A DNA stretch of 64,000 bases, taken from contig CAIUOG010000054.1 of the NCBI GenBank assembly GCA_903900705.1, positions 1 through 64,000 on the forward strand. The letters run 5' to 3'. The notes under the pieces were generated by a model. The model was not told the origin of the DNA and ran no database searches. It worked only from the letters and a program-made list of their open reading frames with translations. Shown one piece after another: positions 51,780 to 60,648 of this stretch. Numbering within the stretch: the stretch's first letter is position 1; the number at the start of each line of letters is the position of its first letter. Position numbers and translations under genes: made by a program. This DNA is from an uncultured Acidobacteriia bacterium (GTDB lineage Bacteria > Acidobacteriota > Terriglobia > Bryobacterales > Bryobacteraceae).

Positions 51780-53417
51780 TCAGAGCAGTTCCCGCTCGAT
51801 GGACCGCACGATGCCGCCCGGCTCCGCCAGCCCCGCCGCGACCATGGCGTTCGCCCTCGCCTGCGTATCCGCCACCGCGTACATGCGGAATTCGTCGGCA
51901 TTTCCGGAAGGCCGGAAATGGGCGACTTCGCCATTCCGGAAGATGATGCGCACACCATCGGTATAGTCCAGCCGCTCGATGCCGCTGAAGCTGTCCTCCG
52001 GTTTGAAGAACTTCTCCAGCTGCCGGATAATCGTCGCCACCGCCTCCGAGTCCTGCGCCGTCAGCAGTTCCACGATCCGGAGCCCGTTCGCCCGGGGGAA
52101 GTTCCGCAGCAGCGCGGCCCGGCTGAAACGCGGCGGCAAGGTGTCGAATAACTCAGGCAGAGACAGCCCCTTCTCCTGCGCCGAAAACAGCACGCCCAGA
52201 ATCGGCAGAATCGCGTCGCGCGTCGCCAACGCCGTGAGTGTGTGACCATTCCGAGTCACATCCGACCCCAACAGGAAGCCGCCATTCGCCTCCCAGCCGC
52301 AAACCGTTTTCCGCCCCTTCGCACGCGCCACCGCCATCCCGGCAATCACAAAAGGCGAACCGATGCGCGTTTTGGGCTCCAGGGCTCCCGAAAGAGGACC
52401 CCGGTCAATCGCGTCATTACAACTGATCGGCACCACCACGGCGTCCGCGCCCAGGTACTCCGCCACCACCATGCCCACTAAATCGCCGGCGAAAAAACGA
52501 ACCCATTTCTCTTCAATTCCGAGGATCAGCGGCCGGTCGCTATCTCCGTCTGTCGAAACAACCGCCCAGACCGGACCCGAGCGAAGCGCTTCGTCGGCCA
52601 GCCCCTGCATCACACTAAGCTGTTGATCATCAATGGCTTCCGTGTCGATCGCCACGAAGCTTTCACTCCGGCCGCGGACCGTCACCTCCGCCCCGAGCCG
52701 CTGCAACACTTCGACCAGCAGATCGCGCCCCACGGCCGAATGCTGGTAGACCAGAATCCGCCGGCCCTCCAGAGTCGTGCCGGCGAAGAACTCGCAGTAC
52801 CGGTCGATGTAAGCCTGCCGCGCCGCGCCGTCCACCGGCGGCAGCTCCTGATGGCCCGCCTTCAGCATCCCCCACGCATCGAATGCCGAGTCCGCCGCCG
52901 GCTGTCCGTAAAACCGTTCCCGAGTTGCCGCCACCCGCTCCCCGATGGGCGCTTCGCTCGTCTTCATCAATTCCCCGATGGACGTATTCAGCTTGTGGCC
53001 ATTCAGATCAAACGGGATGTGGCTGCCTGTGACCATGATGCTGCCCCGCCCCCGCGCCAGCGCGTAGCAGGTCAGCGCGGGCGTCGGGATGGCCCCCAGA
53101 TTCACCGGCATCATCCCGGCATCGCGCACCGCCTGCACCACGGCCTGGCAGAGTTCGCCGCGCCCGTGAGCCCCGCCAACCGAATTCGCCGGATCAAACC
53201 GCGTGGAACTGGGGCGCAGATCATGGGCGAAATAGAACTCTTCGCCCCGGGCAATCCCCCCTTCCGCCCGGGTAAGCGACTGCAGGTATTCGAGTTCCCC
53301 GGTCACGTTCAGGTAAACTTCCAGTTGCGTGAGATCGATCACCCGTCCCCGCCGGCCACTGGTGCCGAAACGCAGGACGACGGGTTCGTAAGCGAGAGTT
53401 GAGCGCAGGTTAGACAA
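51780..53417 (-). CDS. Phosphohexomutase (phosphoglucomutase/phosphomannomutase family)
   Basis: Alpha-D-phosphohexomutase of about 545 residues. The N-terminal FGTSGRRGRVIDL opens domain 1, the phosphoserine loop is in MVTGSHIPFDLNG, the metal-binding loop is STDGDSDRP, and the sugar-binding loop is WEANGGFLLGSD. The end has the phosphate-binding FRPSGNADEFRMY. It interconverts hexose 1- and 6-phosphates, probably for envelope sugar synthesis. The start is placed at TTG 53415-53417, which gives SNLRSTLAYEPVVLRFGTSG; an ATG further upstream (53486) would add a hydrophobic stretch and run over the divergent gene at 53446. Confidence 0.82.
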   Translation of the reverse strand: MSNLRSTLAYEPVVLRFGTSGRRGRVIDLTQLEVYLNVTGELEYLQSLTRAEGGIARGEEFYFAHDLRPSSTRFDPANSVGGAHGRGELCQAVVQAVRDAGMMPVNLGAIPTPALTCYALARGRGSIMVTGSHIPFDLNGHKLNTSIGELMKTSEAPIGERVAATRERFYGQPAADSAFDAWGMLKAGHQELPPVDGAARQAYIDRYCEFFAGTTLEGRRILVYQHSAVGRDLLVEVLQRLGAEVTVRGRSESFVAIDTEAIDDQQLSVMQGLADEALRSGPVWAVVSTDGDSDRPLILGIEEKWVRFFAGDLVGMVVAEYLGADAVVVPISCNDAIDRGPLSGALEPKTRIGSPFVIAGMAVARAKGRKTVCGWEANGGFLLGSDVTRNGHTLTALATRDAILPILGVLFSAQEKGLSLPELFDTLPPRFSRAALLRNFPRANGLRIVELLTAQDSEAVATIIRQLEKFFKPEDSFSGIERLDYTDGVRIIFRNGEVAHFRPSGNADEFRMYAVADTQARANAMVAAGLAEPGGIVRSIERELL

Positions 53418-53445
53418 TACGAAGAGAAGTATAGCGAGAGGGAAA

Positions 53446-54276
53446 ATGAGAATCGACGCCCACCAGCACTTCTGGGACATCACCAAACTGGACTACCCCT
53501 GGATGCCCCCTGGCGAATCCGTGCTGCGCCGCAACTACCTGCCGGCCGACCTCGCTCCCATCCTCGAACAACACAATTTCGATGGCGCCGTGGTGGTGCA
53601 GGCCAATGTGGTGATGGAAGAAACCTGGTGGCTGCTGGACCTCGCCGCTCAGAATGAGATCATCCGGGGCGTGGTCGCCTGGGTGGATCTGACCGATCCC
53701 GGCGTCGGGCACGTTCTCGACCAGTGCCAGCGGCACCCGAAATTCAAGGGCGTCCGCCACATCGTGCACGATGAACCCGATCTCCACTGGCTGCTTCGGC
53801 CGGACGTCCTCAACGGCCTGCGGGAACTGGCCCGACGCGATATCCCCTACGATCTGCTGCTGCGCCCGCCCCATCTGCCGCTGATCCCCGAACTCGCCAG
53901 CCAGGTTCCGGGTCTGCGCATGGTGATTGATCACATCTCCAAGCCCCTGATCGCATCTCATGTGATGGAGCCATGGGCCGCCGATATCGAGCGCGTCTCG
54001 CGGATTCCCGGCATGCACTGCAAACTCTCCGGCATGATCACCGAAGCGGACCACCAGAACTGGACCCCGGCCGACCTCACGCCCTACGTCCGGCACATTC
54101 TGCGGCTCTTCCCGCCGGAGCGCCTGATGTTCGGCAGCGACTGGCCCGTCTGTCTGCTCGCCGGCTCCTGGAAGAAAGTACTGGCCGGCTTCACACAGGC
54201 CTGCGGCCCCATACCGCAGCCGGAACGCGAAAAAATACTCGGCGAAACCGCCACGAAATTCTATAACCTCTCATGA
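53446..54276 (+). CDS. Amidohydrolase family 2 protein (sugar lactonase-like)
   Basis: TIM-barrel protein of 276 residues. The start RIDAHQHFWD is the H-x-H motif of the lactonase-type subgroup, with further metal or catalytic residues in GVRHIVHDE, VIDHISKP and FGSDWPVCL. The layout resembles L-fuconolactonase, L-rhamnonolactonase and related enzymes that open sugar-acid lactones. No signal peptide is present, so it acts in the cytoplasm. It overlaps glpD by 4 bases. The specific lactone is unknown. Confidence 0.85.
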   Translation: MRIDAHQHFWDITKLDYPWMPPGESVLRRNYLPADLAPILEQHNFDGAVVVQANVVMEETWWLLDLAAQNEIIRGVVAWVDLTDPGVGHVLDQCQRHPKFKGVRHIVHDEPDLHWLLRPDVLNGLRELARRDIPYDLLLRPPHLPLIPELASQVPGLRMVIDHISKPLIASHVMEPWAADIERVSRIPGMHCKLSGMITEADHQNWTPADLTPYVRHILRLFPPERLMFGSDWPVCLLAGSWKKVLAGFTQACGPIPQPEREKILGETATKFYNLS

Positions 54277-55667
54277 CGACAGACCGCCGCAAAGCGAATC
54301 TCGAAAGACTGCGCCAGGAACCGTTCGACGTTCTGATAGTGGGAGGGGGCATCAATGGCGCAGGCATTGCGCGCGATCTGATGCTCCGCGAGGCGGGCCT
54401 CCGGGTCGCGCTGGTCGAGAAGCATCATTTCTCGTCGGGAACCAGCGGGAAGAACTCCCAACTGATCCACGGCGGCCTGCGCTATCTGAAGTACTTCGAC
54501 TTCGGTCTGGTAAGCGACGCGCTGCATGAGCGCGCCACGCTGCTGAAGATCGCGCCCGGGCTGGTGGAACCGCTCGAATTTCTGATCCCCTGCTACGGCC
54601 CGTATGACCGGGCATTTTATGGCGCGGGGCTGCTGCTCTATGACGCCCTCGCCGGCTCCCGGAATATCGGCCATCACCGCGCTCTCAGCGCCGAGGCCAC
54701 CCGGAAGCTGGAACCGCATCTTGCCGCCGAAGGCCTGCGCGCCGGGCTGCTCTTCTTCGACGGCAAGGTCCACTCGGCCCGCCTCGTGATCGAGAACATT
54801 CTGGATGCCGAGGCGCGCGGCGCATGCGTTACGAACTACACGGCCGTCCGCTGGGATGCCGACGGCATTACGGCGCGGGACATGCTCTCCGGCGAAACCT
54901 TCCCCGTGCGTGCGCGCAGGATCGTGAACGCCACCGGCGCCTGGTCATCCGGCGCGCCGCTGCGCCTCGTGCGCGGCTCCCACCTGATCTATCCACGCAT
55001 CCAGCAGGGAAGCGAGGCCATTGCGTATTTCGATGAACAGGGGCGCATCATCTTCCTGATTCCCTGGGGCGAAAACAACGACCTCACGCTGGTCGGCACC
55101 ACCGATATCGACCACCAGACCGGGCCGGACGCCGTCCGCATCTCAGACTCCGAGCGTGAGTATCTCCAGGCTATTGTGCGCCGGCTCTATCCCGACTTCC
55201 GCGGCGAACCGCTCACCAGCTATAGCTCGCTGCGCCCGCTCATCGCGGAATCCGGTCGCTCCGCCACCGCCACCAGCCGCGAACACCGCATCTGGGAGAC
55301 GGCGGACGGGGTGCTGCACATCTCGGGCGGCAAGTACACCACGTACCGCGAGATGAGCGAGGAATTGGTGGACACGCTGCTGCGGGACATCGCGCCGGGC
55401 CGGGACCTGCCCTGTCGCACGGCGTCGACCGTCCTGAACGTCCTCACGCCGCCGAAGGCTATGCCCGCGCGCGTGCGGATGGCGGTGGAGCGCGAGTTCG
55501 CCCGCAAACTGCGGGACATACTCTACGTCAGCACCTATTGGGGACATGAGCGGCACATGGATCGCGCCTGGCTGGAACCCATCGCGCGGGAGGCCGCCGG
55601 ATTACTGGGCTGGAGCGAGGCGGAGACAGAGGCCGAAATTCAGTACTGCCTGGAGAATCAGGGCTGA
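54273..55667 (+). CDS. glpD: FAD-dependent glycerol-3-phosphate dehydrogenase
   Basis: Protein of 464 residues, a little shorter than E. coli GlpD. The FAD-binding start is VLIVGGGINGAGIARDLMLR, followed by SSGTSGKNSQLIHGGLRYL, RIVNATGAWS and the substrate-binding region LVGTTDIDHQTGPDAVR. GGKYTTYREMSE is a typical C-terminal signature. It oxidises glycerol 3-phosphate at the inner membrane and feeds electrons to quinones. The start overlaps the lactonase-like gene (ATGA). No glpK or glpF is nearby. Confidence 0.92.
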   Translation: MTTDRRKANLERLRQEPFDVLIVGGGINGAGIARDLMLREAGLRVALVEKHHFSSGTSGKNSQLIHGGLRYLKYFDFGLVSDALHERATLLKIAPGLVEPLEFLIPCYGPYDRAFYGAGLLLYDALAGSRNIGHHRALSAEATRKLEPHLAAEGLRAGLLFFDGKVHSARLVIENILDAEARGACVTNYTAVRWDADGITARDMLSGETFPVRARRIVNATGAWSSGAPLRLVRGSHLIYPRIQQGSEAIAYFDEQGRIIFLIPWGENNDLTLVGTTDIDHQTGPDAVRISDSEREYLQAIVRRLYPDFRGEPLTSYSSLRPLIAESGRSATATSREHRIWETADGVLHISGGKYTTYREMSEELVDTLLRDIAPGRDLPCRTASTVLNVLTPPKAMPARVRMAVEREFARKLRDILYVSTYWGHERHMDRAWLEPIAREAAGLLGWSEAETEAEIQYCLENQG

Positions 55668-55677
55668 GCAGGGCTGT

Positions 55678-56085
55678 TTAGTTTTCGGTGGGTATTTTTT
55701 CGGCGTGGTCTACCACGAGAGTCTCGACCGGCAGTTTTCGCGCCGCCAGGTTTAGGCCCAAATCCTTTAAGGCGGAAAAGGCGGAATTTGTCTGATCGTC
55801 AGCAGGATTTGCGCCGCTCTCATCCAGTTCATGCCGGGCCGATTTTAGCCGTTGAAAGCCTGCAAGGTCTTCCGGCGAAACATCCAGTGAGATGTTGTAA
55901 AGGCCGGTTAAACCGGTCCGATTCAGAACGGGCCGGTCCAGAAACGCGGAAAGCATGTTGGCCAGAGAACTCAGTGTTTTCGCCTCCATGTGGCCGTTGG
56001 TGGCGAACCGGGTTCTGTCCGCGCTGGCGGGGTCAGCGTCCTCCGCGGGCTTGAGCTCGAAATCTCCACCGTTTGGGGCGTCGAG
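55678..56085 (-). pseudogene. Remnant of a TIGR03435-family protein (C-terminal domain)
   Basis: The minus-strand frame ending at 55678 encodes the end of an acidobacterial TIGR03435 protein: GGDFELKPAED, RFATNGHMEAKTLSSLANML, FLDRPVLNRTGLTGLYNISLDVSPEDL and the closing LPVETLVVDHAEKIPTEN. These match the conserved C-terminal half of this family in order. The upstream half, with its signal peptide and FEVASIKP-type start, is missing; the frame meets a stop at about 56160 and the preceding sequence is unrelated. The first in-frame ATG (55989) has no clear ribosome-binding site. It lies at the edge of the restriction-modification island, so insertion of the island may have removed the rest. Confidence 0.7.
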
Positions 56086-56178
56086 GTGAAATTGAGCAGT
56101 TTTCCACCTTCTTCGCGCACATTGAAGAGCACGGGAAAACCAAGGTCGTTCTTCGCCGGATCAGGGGTAGCCCGATGG

Positions 56179-56832
56179 TTAGTCCTGGTCGTCTTGTTCT
56201 GTGGTACCAGCATCGGGGACGAGCGGAACATCCCGACCCGCGAAAAAATCTCTCAACCGCGCGACGAGAATGGAGGTCCTCATTTCTCCGGCTGCGAGTT
56301 TATCCGCGAACTGCCTGCCAGGATGCAGCACATCCCATGATGAGCGGTACTGCGTTGAGCGGCGCATGCCCGGATCTTTGTTTCCAAATCCGTCGATGAC
56401 CAGATTCCAGATCGGCTTGAATTGCTCGATCATCATGTTTTCGCCAAGCGGTATCCAAATGTCATCGACCACGAGGGAGCGAAAACAGAAGTCGGCCAGA
56501 TTCAGATTATTTGCCTCGTCGATGGACGCCGCATGCTGCCGAAGCCGGTCCCGAAGCGCCCTGCCCTTCGAAGCGTCGAAGGCGAGGCCGCCTTTGCGCG
56601 CACCTTTCGGCGCAGCCTTGCCGACATAAATGGGCTGCGCGAAAATACCGTTCTGATTCTTTGTCGCGACCGGTAAATAGGGTTCAAAAGTACCCGAGTA
56701 GTAGATCGCGTAAACCCCTGCGCCAGGGAGATCGGCGACGTTCTGAAGCGGCGCGACAGGACTGAGCAGGAGGGCCTCGGCAACGCTCCGACCCAGATTC
56801 ATTTTGTCGAGAGGATTGTAGGGTCCGCTCAT
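56179..56832 (-). CDS. Eco29kI-like GIY-YIG restriction endonuclease
   Basis: Protein of 217 residues, close to the length of Eco29kI. GIY-YIG landmarks are present: GVYAIYYSG (Tyr41), PIYVGKA (Tyr69), RDRLRQH (Arg96 and His100), and GENMMIEQFKPIWN, which supplies the metal-binding glutamate (about 136) and an asparagine. Eco29kI cuts CCGCGG; whether this enzyme has that specificity is not visible. The ATG at 56832 follows the methyltransferase stop by one base, which decides the start over an open upstream frame. Codons look less GC-biased than in the host genes around. Confidence 0.85.
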   Translation of the reverse strand: MSGPYNPLDKMNLGRSVAEALLLSPVAPLQNVADLPGAGVYAIYYSGTFEPYLPVATKNQNGIFAQPIYVGKAAPKGARKGGLAFDASKGRALRDRLRQHAASIDEANNLNLADFCFRSLVVDDIWIPLGENMMIEQFKPIWNLVIDGFGNKDPGMRRSTQYRSSWDVLHPGRQFADKLAAGEMRTSILVARLRDFFAGRDVPLVPDAGTTEQDDQD

Positions 56833-56833
56833 C

Positions 56834-58012
56834 TTAGCCTTCAGACTTGAGGGAGAGCAGCGTCCTGGCAACCGAATTAGCGACAACCTCCGCCAGGCGC
56901 ACCGGTACCGCGTTGCCCAGTTGGCGCATCGCCTCCGTCCATGCGCCTCGAAAGATGTAATCATCCGGGAACGTTTGCAGGCGCGCGGCTTCACGGACCG
57001 TGAAATACCGCAGGGAGCCATCGGGCCGCGCGAGCATATTCTCCCCACCCGGTACGCCATGATCTCCGGCCTTGAGGGTCTTGGCGGGCTCATCCAGGGG
57101 ACTACCGGTATGGCCGGGATAGCTGCGCGCGCCCGGGTTAAACCGATGATTCGGAATCGTATTACCGGGGAACTTTTCGGGATCGGGCAAGTCGCTGATG
57201 GCGTCTCTGACCGTGAGCCAGGGAACCACCTGGTCCCCGAAGAGATCGCCGCGTCTCACTTTTTCGACACGGGCGCCGAGACGCTCTTCGAGATTGGGGC
57301 GGTCTTTTTTCGCGACCCGGTGCCTTTCCCAGTAGTCGCCCGTGATCCATTTCGCCTTTATCAGGGCATCCTCCGAATGCGTTTCCTGTGGAAAGCTCCA
57401 TTCGACGCCAAGATCCGCGCGGAAACCAACGATCAGCACTCGCTCCCGCTTTTGAGGTACCCCGTAGTCTGCCGCGTTCAGCAATTCAGAAACAACGTGG
57501 TACTCTGATCGGCCCCGGCTGGACGTTTCCTGCTTTTCGAGCCGCCTGCAATGATCGCGCCACGCTTCGTCTTTCTTCCGCAGAATGCCCGGGTAGCTGA
57601 GTTGCAGTCGAATGTACTCAAAGTAAGTCGCGAATGTCTCGCGCTTTAGCCCTTTGACATTTTCAAAAATAAACGCCTTCGGGCGAAGTTCGCGGACCGC
57701 GCGCACGGCCTCGGGGAACATATCGCGCTCATCCATGTAGCCCTTATGTTTGCCACCCATGGAAAACGGTTGACACGGGGGTCCCCCGGAGACGACCATG
57801 ATGTCACCGCGAAGCGTGTCGTAGAGGAACTCGCGCACATCCATCTCATGCAGGGGCCACTGATCCACGTGGCGCGCATGATGTCGCTGATTCTCTCTGA
57901 AGGTTTCGCATGCGTCGGAATTCCATTCAATCACCGCCGCGTGATTAAATCCGGCCTTGGCCATTCCGATAGCCATGCCTCCCGCGCCGGCGAACAGTTC
58001 AACACTCCGCAT
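56834..58012 (-). CDS. DNA (cytosine-5)-methyltransferase
   Basis: Protein of 392 residues with the m5C methyltransferase motifs in order: I FAGAGGMAIG (residues 7-16), IV GGPPCQPFS with catalytic Cys80, VI FENVKG (116-121), VIII PQKRERVLIVGFR, and X GNAVPVRLAEVVANSV near the C-terminus. The variable region between VIII and IX is the target-recognition part. It should protect host DNA from the adjacent nuclease. It overlaps vsr by 14 bases and ends one base before the nuclease gene, a tight three-gene operon. The paired Vsr repairs T:G mismatches from deaminated m5C. Confidence 0.92.
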   Translation of the reverse strand: MRSVELFAGAGGMAIGMAKAGFNHAAVIEWNSDACETFRENQRHHARHVDQWPLHEMDVREFLYDTLRGDIMVVSGGPPCQPFSMGGKHKGYMDERDMFPEAVRAVRELRPKAFIFENVKGLKRETFATYFEYIRLQLSYPGILRKKDEAWRDHCRRLEKQETSSRGRSEYHVVSELLNAADYGVPQKRERVLIVGFRADLGVEWSFPQETHSEDALIKAKWITGDYWERHRVAKKDRPNLEERLGARVEKVRRGDLFGDQVVPWLTVRDAISDLPDPEKFPGNTIPNHRFNPGARSYPGHTGSPLDEPAKTLKAGDHGVPGGENMLARPDGSLRYFTVREAARLQTFPDDYIFRGAWTEAMRQLGNAVPVRLAEVVANSVARTLLSLKSEG

Positions 58013-58412
58013 CGAGAAATCTCCTCACCACTCTTTTCAGTCCCTCAGCGTTCCGCAGTTCGCATTCCCAGATGGTCAGCACCTTCCAACCCTCCCGAGC
58101 AAGCGCCTTCCTGTTTCTATCGTCCCTTTCGCGATTTCCCTCCAGCTTGGGGCCCCAGAATTCCGGTCTGGACTTTGGCATGCGCGCGAGCCCACAGTCT
58201 CGGTGCCGATGCCAGAAACAGCCATGAACGAAGATAACCTTCCGCCGCGGGCGGAACACGAGATCGGGACAACCGGGCAAGTCGCGCGCATGCAGGCGGT
58301 AACGATAACCGAGCGAGAACACCAGCTTTCTGACGGTGAGTTCGGGACGGGAATCCTTCGCGCGGACGCGCGCCATAACTTGTGATCGTTCGGACTTCGA
58401 GATAGAGTCCAA
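57999..58412 (-). CDS. vsr: Very short patch repair endonuclease
   Basis: Protein of 137 residues matching Vsr: VMARVRAKDSRPELTVRKL at the N-terminus, then YRLHARDLPGCPDLVF with the catalytic aspartate, VIFVHGCFWHRHRDCG with the zinc and active-site His/Cys residues, and GWKVLTIWECEL. Vsr nicks next to T:G mismatches that arise by deamination of 5-methylcytosine. The start is TTG at 58412, preceded by GGGGAG. It is the first gene of the island and overlaps the methyltransferase gene, so repair and methylation are made together. Confidence 0.9.
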   Translation of the reverse strand: MDSISKSERSQVMARVRAKDSRPELTVRKLVFSLGYRYRLHARDLPGCPDLVFRPRRKVIFVHGCFWHRHRDCGLARMPKSRPEFWGPKLEGNRERDDRNRKALAREGWKVLTIWECELRNAEGLKRVVRRFLDAEC

Positions 58413-58497
58413 AAAGCCCAGCTCCCCTGCACCAGAACTTAATTATGCACCGCGCCCGCAGCGCGCGCAGGGTAGCGGCCGCAACACCAGCGCACCC

Positions 58498-59310
58498 TTA
58501 CGATTTCTCCCGAAGGCCCCGCGCAAACGAACTCCCGCGCCCGAATTCCGTCTCGAAATCCGCCCGCAGTGCCTGCAGCTTCCCGATATACGCATCCAGC
58601 GCCGCGCCAATCGCCGGCGCGTTCGTCTGCAGAATATCGCCCCAAAGCTCATACGAGCTCATCGCCAGACGAGTCATATCCATCAGACCCGGGCCGGCCA
58701 CCTGCGCCGAATCCGGAGCCTGATCTTGCAGAACCGCCGCCAGCGCCGTGGAGGCCAGTTGTGGCAGGTGCGAACTCCAGCCTACCAGCCGGTCATGCTG
58801 CGCCGCATCGAGAATGATCTCCCGCGCCCCGAACAAACCAAGCCATTTGCGGAAAACGCGCGCAGTCGGGTGATCCGGTTCGCCGGTCAGAACCCAGGGG
58901 CGTCCGCGAAACAACTCCGCATCGGCCGCCGCCGCGCCACGCAGTTCCTTGCCGGCCATAGGATGCCCGCCCAGAAACGTGCAGCCCGCAAGACTCCGCG
59001 CCGCCTCTTCCGCGATCACCTGCTTCGTGCTGCCCGCGTCCGTCACCAACGTATCCCGGCGCACTATCGGACCCAGTTGCCGCATGGTTTCGAGGATGCC
59101 GAAGATCGGCTGCGAAAGGAAGATCAGGTCCGCCGTGGCCGCCGCCTCTTCCAGCGTTACCCCGCCGTCAATCGCGCCGCGTTCGAGCGCCTGGTCCAGA
59201 CTGCGCTGCGAACTCACGCCAACAATGCTGCCCGGATACCCCGCCTTACGCAACGCCAGACCAAACGAGCCGCCGATCAGGCCGACGCCCACGATCGCGA
59301 CTTTCCGCAT
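58498..59310 (-). CDS. tyrA: Prephenate dehydrogenase
   Basis: Protein of 270 residues that oxidises prephenate to 4-hydroxyphenylpyruvate with NAD(P) for tyrosine synthesis; a preference for arogenate cannot be excluded. The Rossmann start is VAIVGVGLIGGSFGLAL, followed by DLIFLSQPIFGIL, TLVTDAGSTKQ and FLGGHPMAGKE, the substrate-binding histidine segment. There is no ACT domain. It is the last gene of the aromatic operon on this strand and shares one base with the DAHP synthase stop (TAATG). Confidence 0.92.
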   Translation of the reverse strand: MRKVAIVGVGLIGGSFGLALRKAGYPGSIVGVSSQRSLDQALERGAIDGGVTLEEAAATADLIFLSQPIFGILETMRQLGPIVRRDTLVTDAGSTKQVIAEEAARSLAGCTFLGGHPMAGKELRGAAAADAELFRGRPWVLTGEPDHPTARVFRKWLGLFGAREIILDAAQHDRLVGWSSHLPQLASTALAAVLQDQAPDSAQVAGPGLMDMTRLAMSSYELWGDILQTNAPAIGAALDAYIGKLQALRADFETEFGRGSSFARGLREKS

Positions 59311-60323
59311 TAAACGCTCCGGCCGACCGCCGTCGCAATCAGACGCAGTTGCCCCATCAGTTCATTCAGCTGCGCCGGGTACATCGACTGCGCGCCGTCG
59401 CTCATCGCATGGTCCGGATCGTGATGCACTTCCATCAGCAACCCGTCAGCACCCGCCGCCACTGCGGCGCGCGCCATGGGAGGCACCAGATCCCGGCGTC
59501 CGGTGCCGTGCGAGGGGTCCGCAATCACCGGCAGATGCGACAGCTTCTGCAGCACCGGAATGGCGGAGACGTCGAAGGTGTTGCGGGTATAAGTCTCGAA
59601 GGTCCGGATGCCGCGCTCGCACAGCATCACGTCATAGTTCCCGCCGGACATGATGTATTCGGCGGAGAGCAACAGTTCTTCCACGGTGGCCGCGATGCCG
59701 CGCTTCAGCAGCACCGGCTTGCGAATCTTCCCCAGCGCCCGCAGCAGATTGAAGTTCTGCATGTTGCGCGCGCCAATCTGCAGAATGTCGGAGTACTGCG
59801 AGAGCAGCGGAATCTGCTCCTTCTCCATCACTTCGCTGATCACCAGCAACCCGCGCCGGTCCGCCGCCGCGCGCATGATCTGCAAGCCCTCTTCGCCCAT
59901 GCCCTGAAAGCTATAGGGGGACGAACGGGGCTTAAACGCACCACCGCGAATCACCTTCGCACCGGCATCGGCCACAATATCGGCCGAACGCTCAATCTGC
60001 TCCTGGCTTTCCACGCTGCACGGGCCCGCCATCACCACCACCTGCGAGCCGCCGATCTCAACGTCCTTGATCCGGATGACGGTGCCCTGCGGCCGGAAAG
60101 CCCGGCTCACCAGCTTATACGGCGATACGATGCGATGGACTTCCTTCACCCCGTCCATCTGCTCCACCACCGCGGTATCGAAACTGTCTTTCCCGCCGAC
60201 GCCGCCCAGCACGGTGTGAATGGTCCCCGTCGAGCGGTGTACGTCGAATCCGTCCTCAATCAGGCGATCGATAATCTTCTGGACCTGGGCTTCCGTGGCC
60301 CCCTGCTGCATCACAACAAGCAT
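59310..60323 (-). CDS. aroF: 3-deoxy-7-phosphoheptulonate (DAHP) synthase, type I-beta
   Basis: Protein of 337 residues that condenses phosphoenolpyruvate with erythrose 4-phosphate, the first step of the shikimate pathway. An N-terminal ferredoxin-like regulatory domain ([21 protein letters not shown], residues about 1-70) comes before the catalytic barrel with [32 protein letters not shown] and [14 protein letters not shown]. This layout is that of the Thermotoga-type enzyme. It lies between chorismate mutase and tyrA, so a physical or regulatory link with chorismate mutase is possible. Confidence 0.93.
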   Translation of the reverse strand: MLVVMQQGATEAQVQKIIDRLIEDGFDVHRSTGTIHTVLGGVGGKDSFDTAVVEQMDGVKEVHRIVSPYKLVSRAFRPQGTVIRIKDVEIGGSQVVVMAGPCSVESQEQIERSADIVADAGAKVIRGGAFKPRSSPYSFQGMGEEGLQIMRAAADRRGLLVISEVMEKEQIPLLSQYSDILQIGARNMQNFNLLRALGKIRKPVLLKRGIAATVEELLLSAEYIMSGGNYDVMLCERGIRTFETYTRNTFDVSAIPVLQKLSHLPVIADPSHGTGRRDLVPPMARAAVAAGADGLLMEVHHDPDHAMSDGAQSMYPAQLNELMGQLRLIATAVGRSV

Positions 60324-60330
60324 TGATTTC

Positions 60331-60633
60331 TTATGAACCTTTTTCTTCCATGCGGACCTTCTGCACGCGTCGCATTTCGTCTATAATCCGCTCGAAAATA
60401 CGTTTCACGGCATCGTCCGGCAGAGGCCCTTTGTTATTCGACGTCACGTTCAGAAAAACCAGTTCCTCACGCTTCGGCTCGTAAATCGCCATCTGCGACT
60501 CTTTTTTGATTCGACCCACCTGTTCGACGATGGAAGTCCTTTCATTCAGCAACTCCACCAGCCGGCGGTCTACGTCATCGATGCGCTCGCGGCAATGGGC
60601 GAGAGCGCTTAAGGGATCACCTGACATCGACAT
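60331..60633 (-). CDS. Chorismate mutase, AroQ type
   Basis: Protein of 100 residues forming a single AroQ helical domain. It rearranges chorismate to prephenate, which then goes to tyrA (next but one) and pheA (at 45 kb). Typical segments are [29 protein letters not shown] and [11 protein letters not shown] in order, with the active-site Arg and Lys residues in them. No dehydratase or dehydrogenase is fused. It starts 15 bases after trpA and ends 7 bases before the DAHP synthase gene. Confidence 0.9.
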   Translation of the reverse strand: MSMSGDPLSALAHCRERIDDVDRRLVELLNERTSIVEQVGRIKKESQMAIYEPKREELVFLNVTSNNKGPLPDDAVKRIFERIIDEMRRVQKVRMEEKGS

Positions 60634-60648
60634 TTAAGATATCGCGGC

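Noticed and set aside
53418-53486. Hydrophobic N-terminal extension of the phosphohexomutase
   Set aside because: It would overlap the divergent amidohydrolase gene and add a membrane segment not expected in a cytosolic enzyme; TTG at 53415-53417 is preferred.
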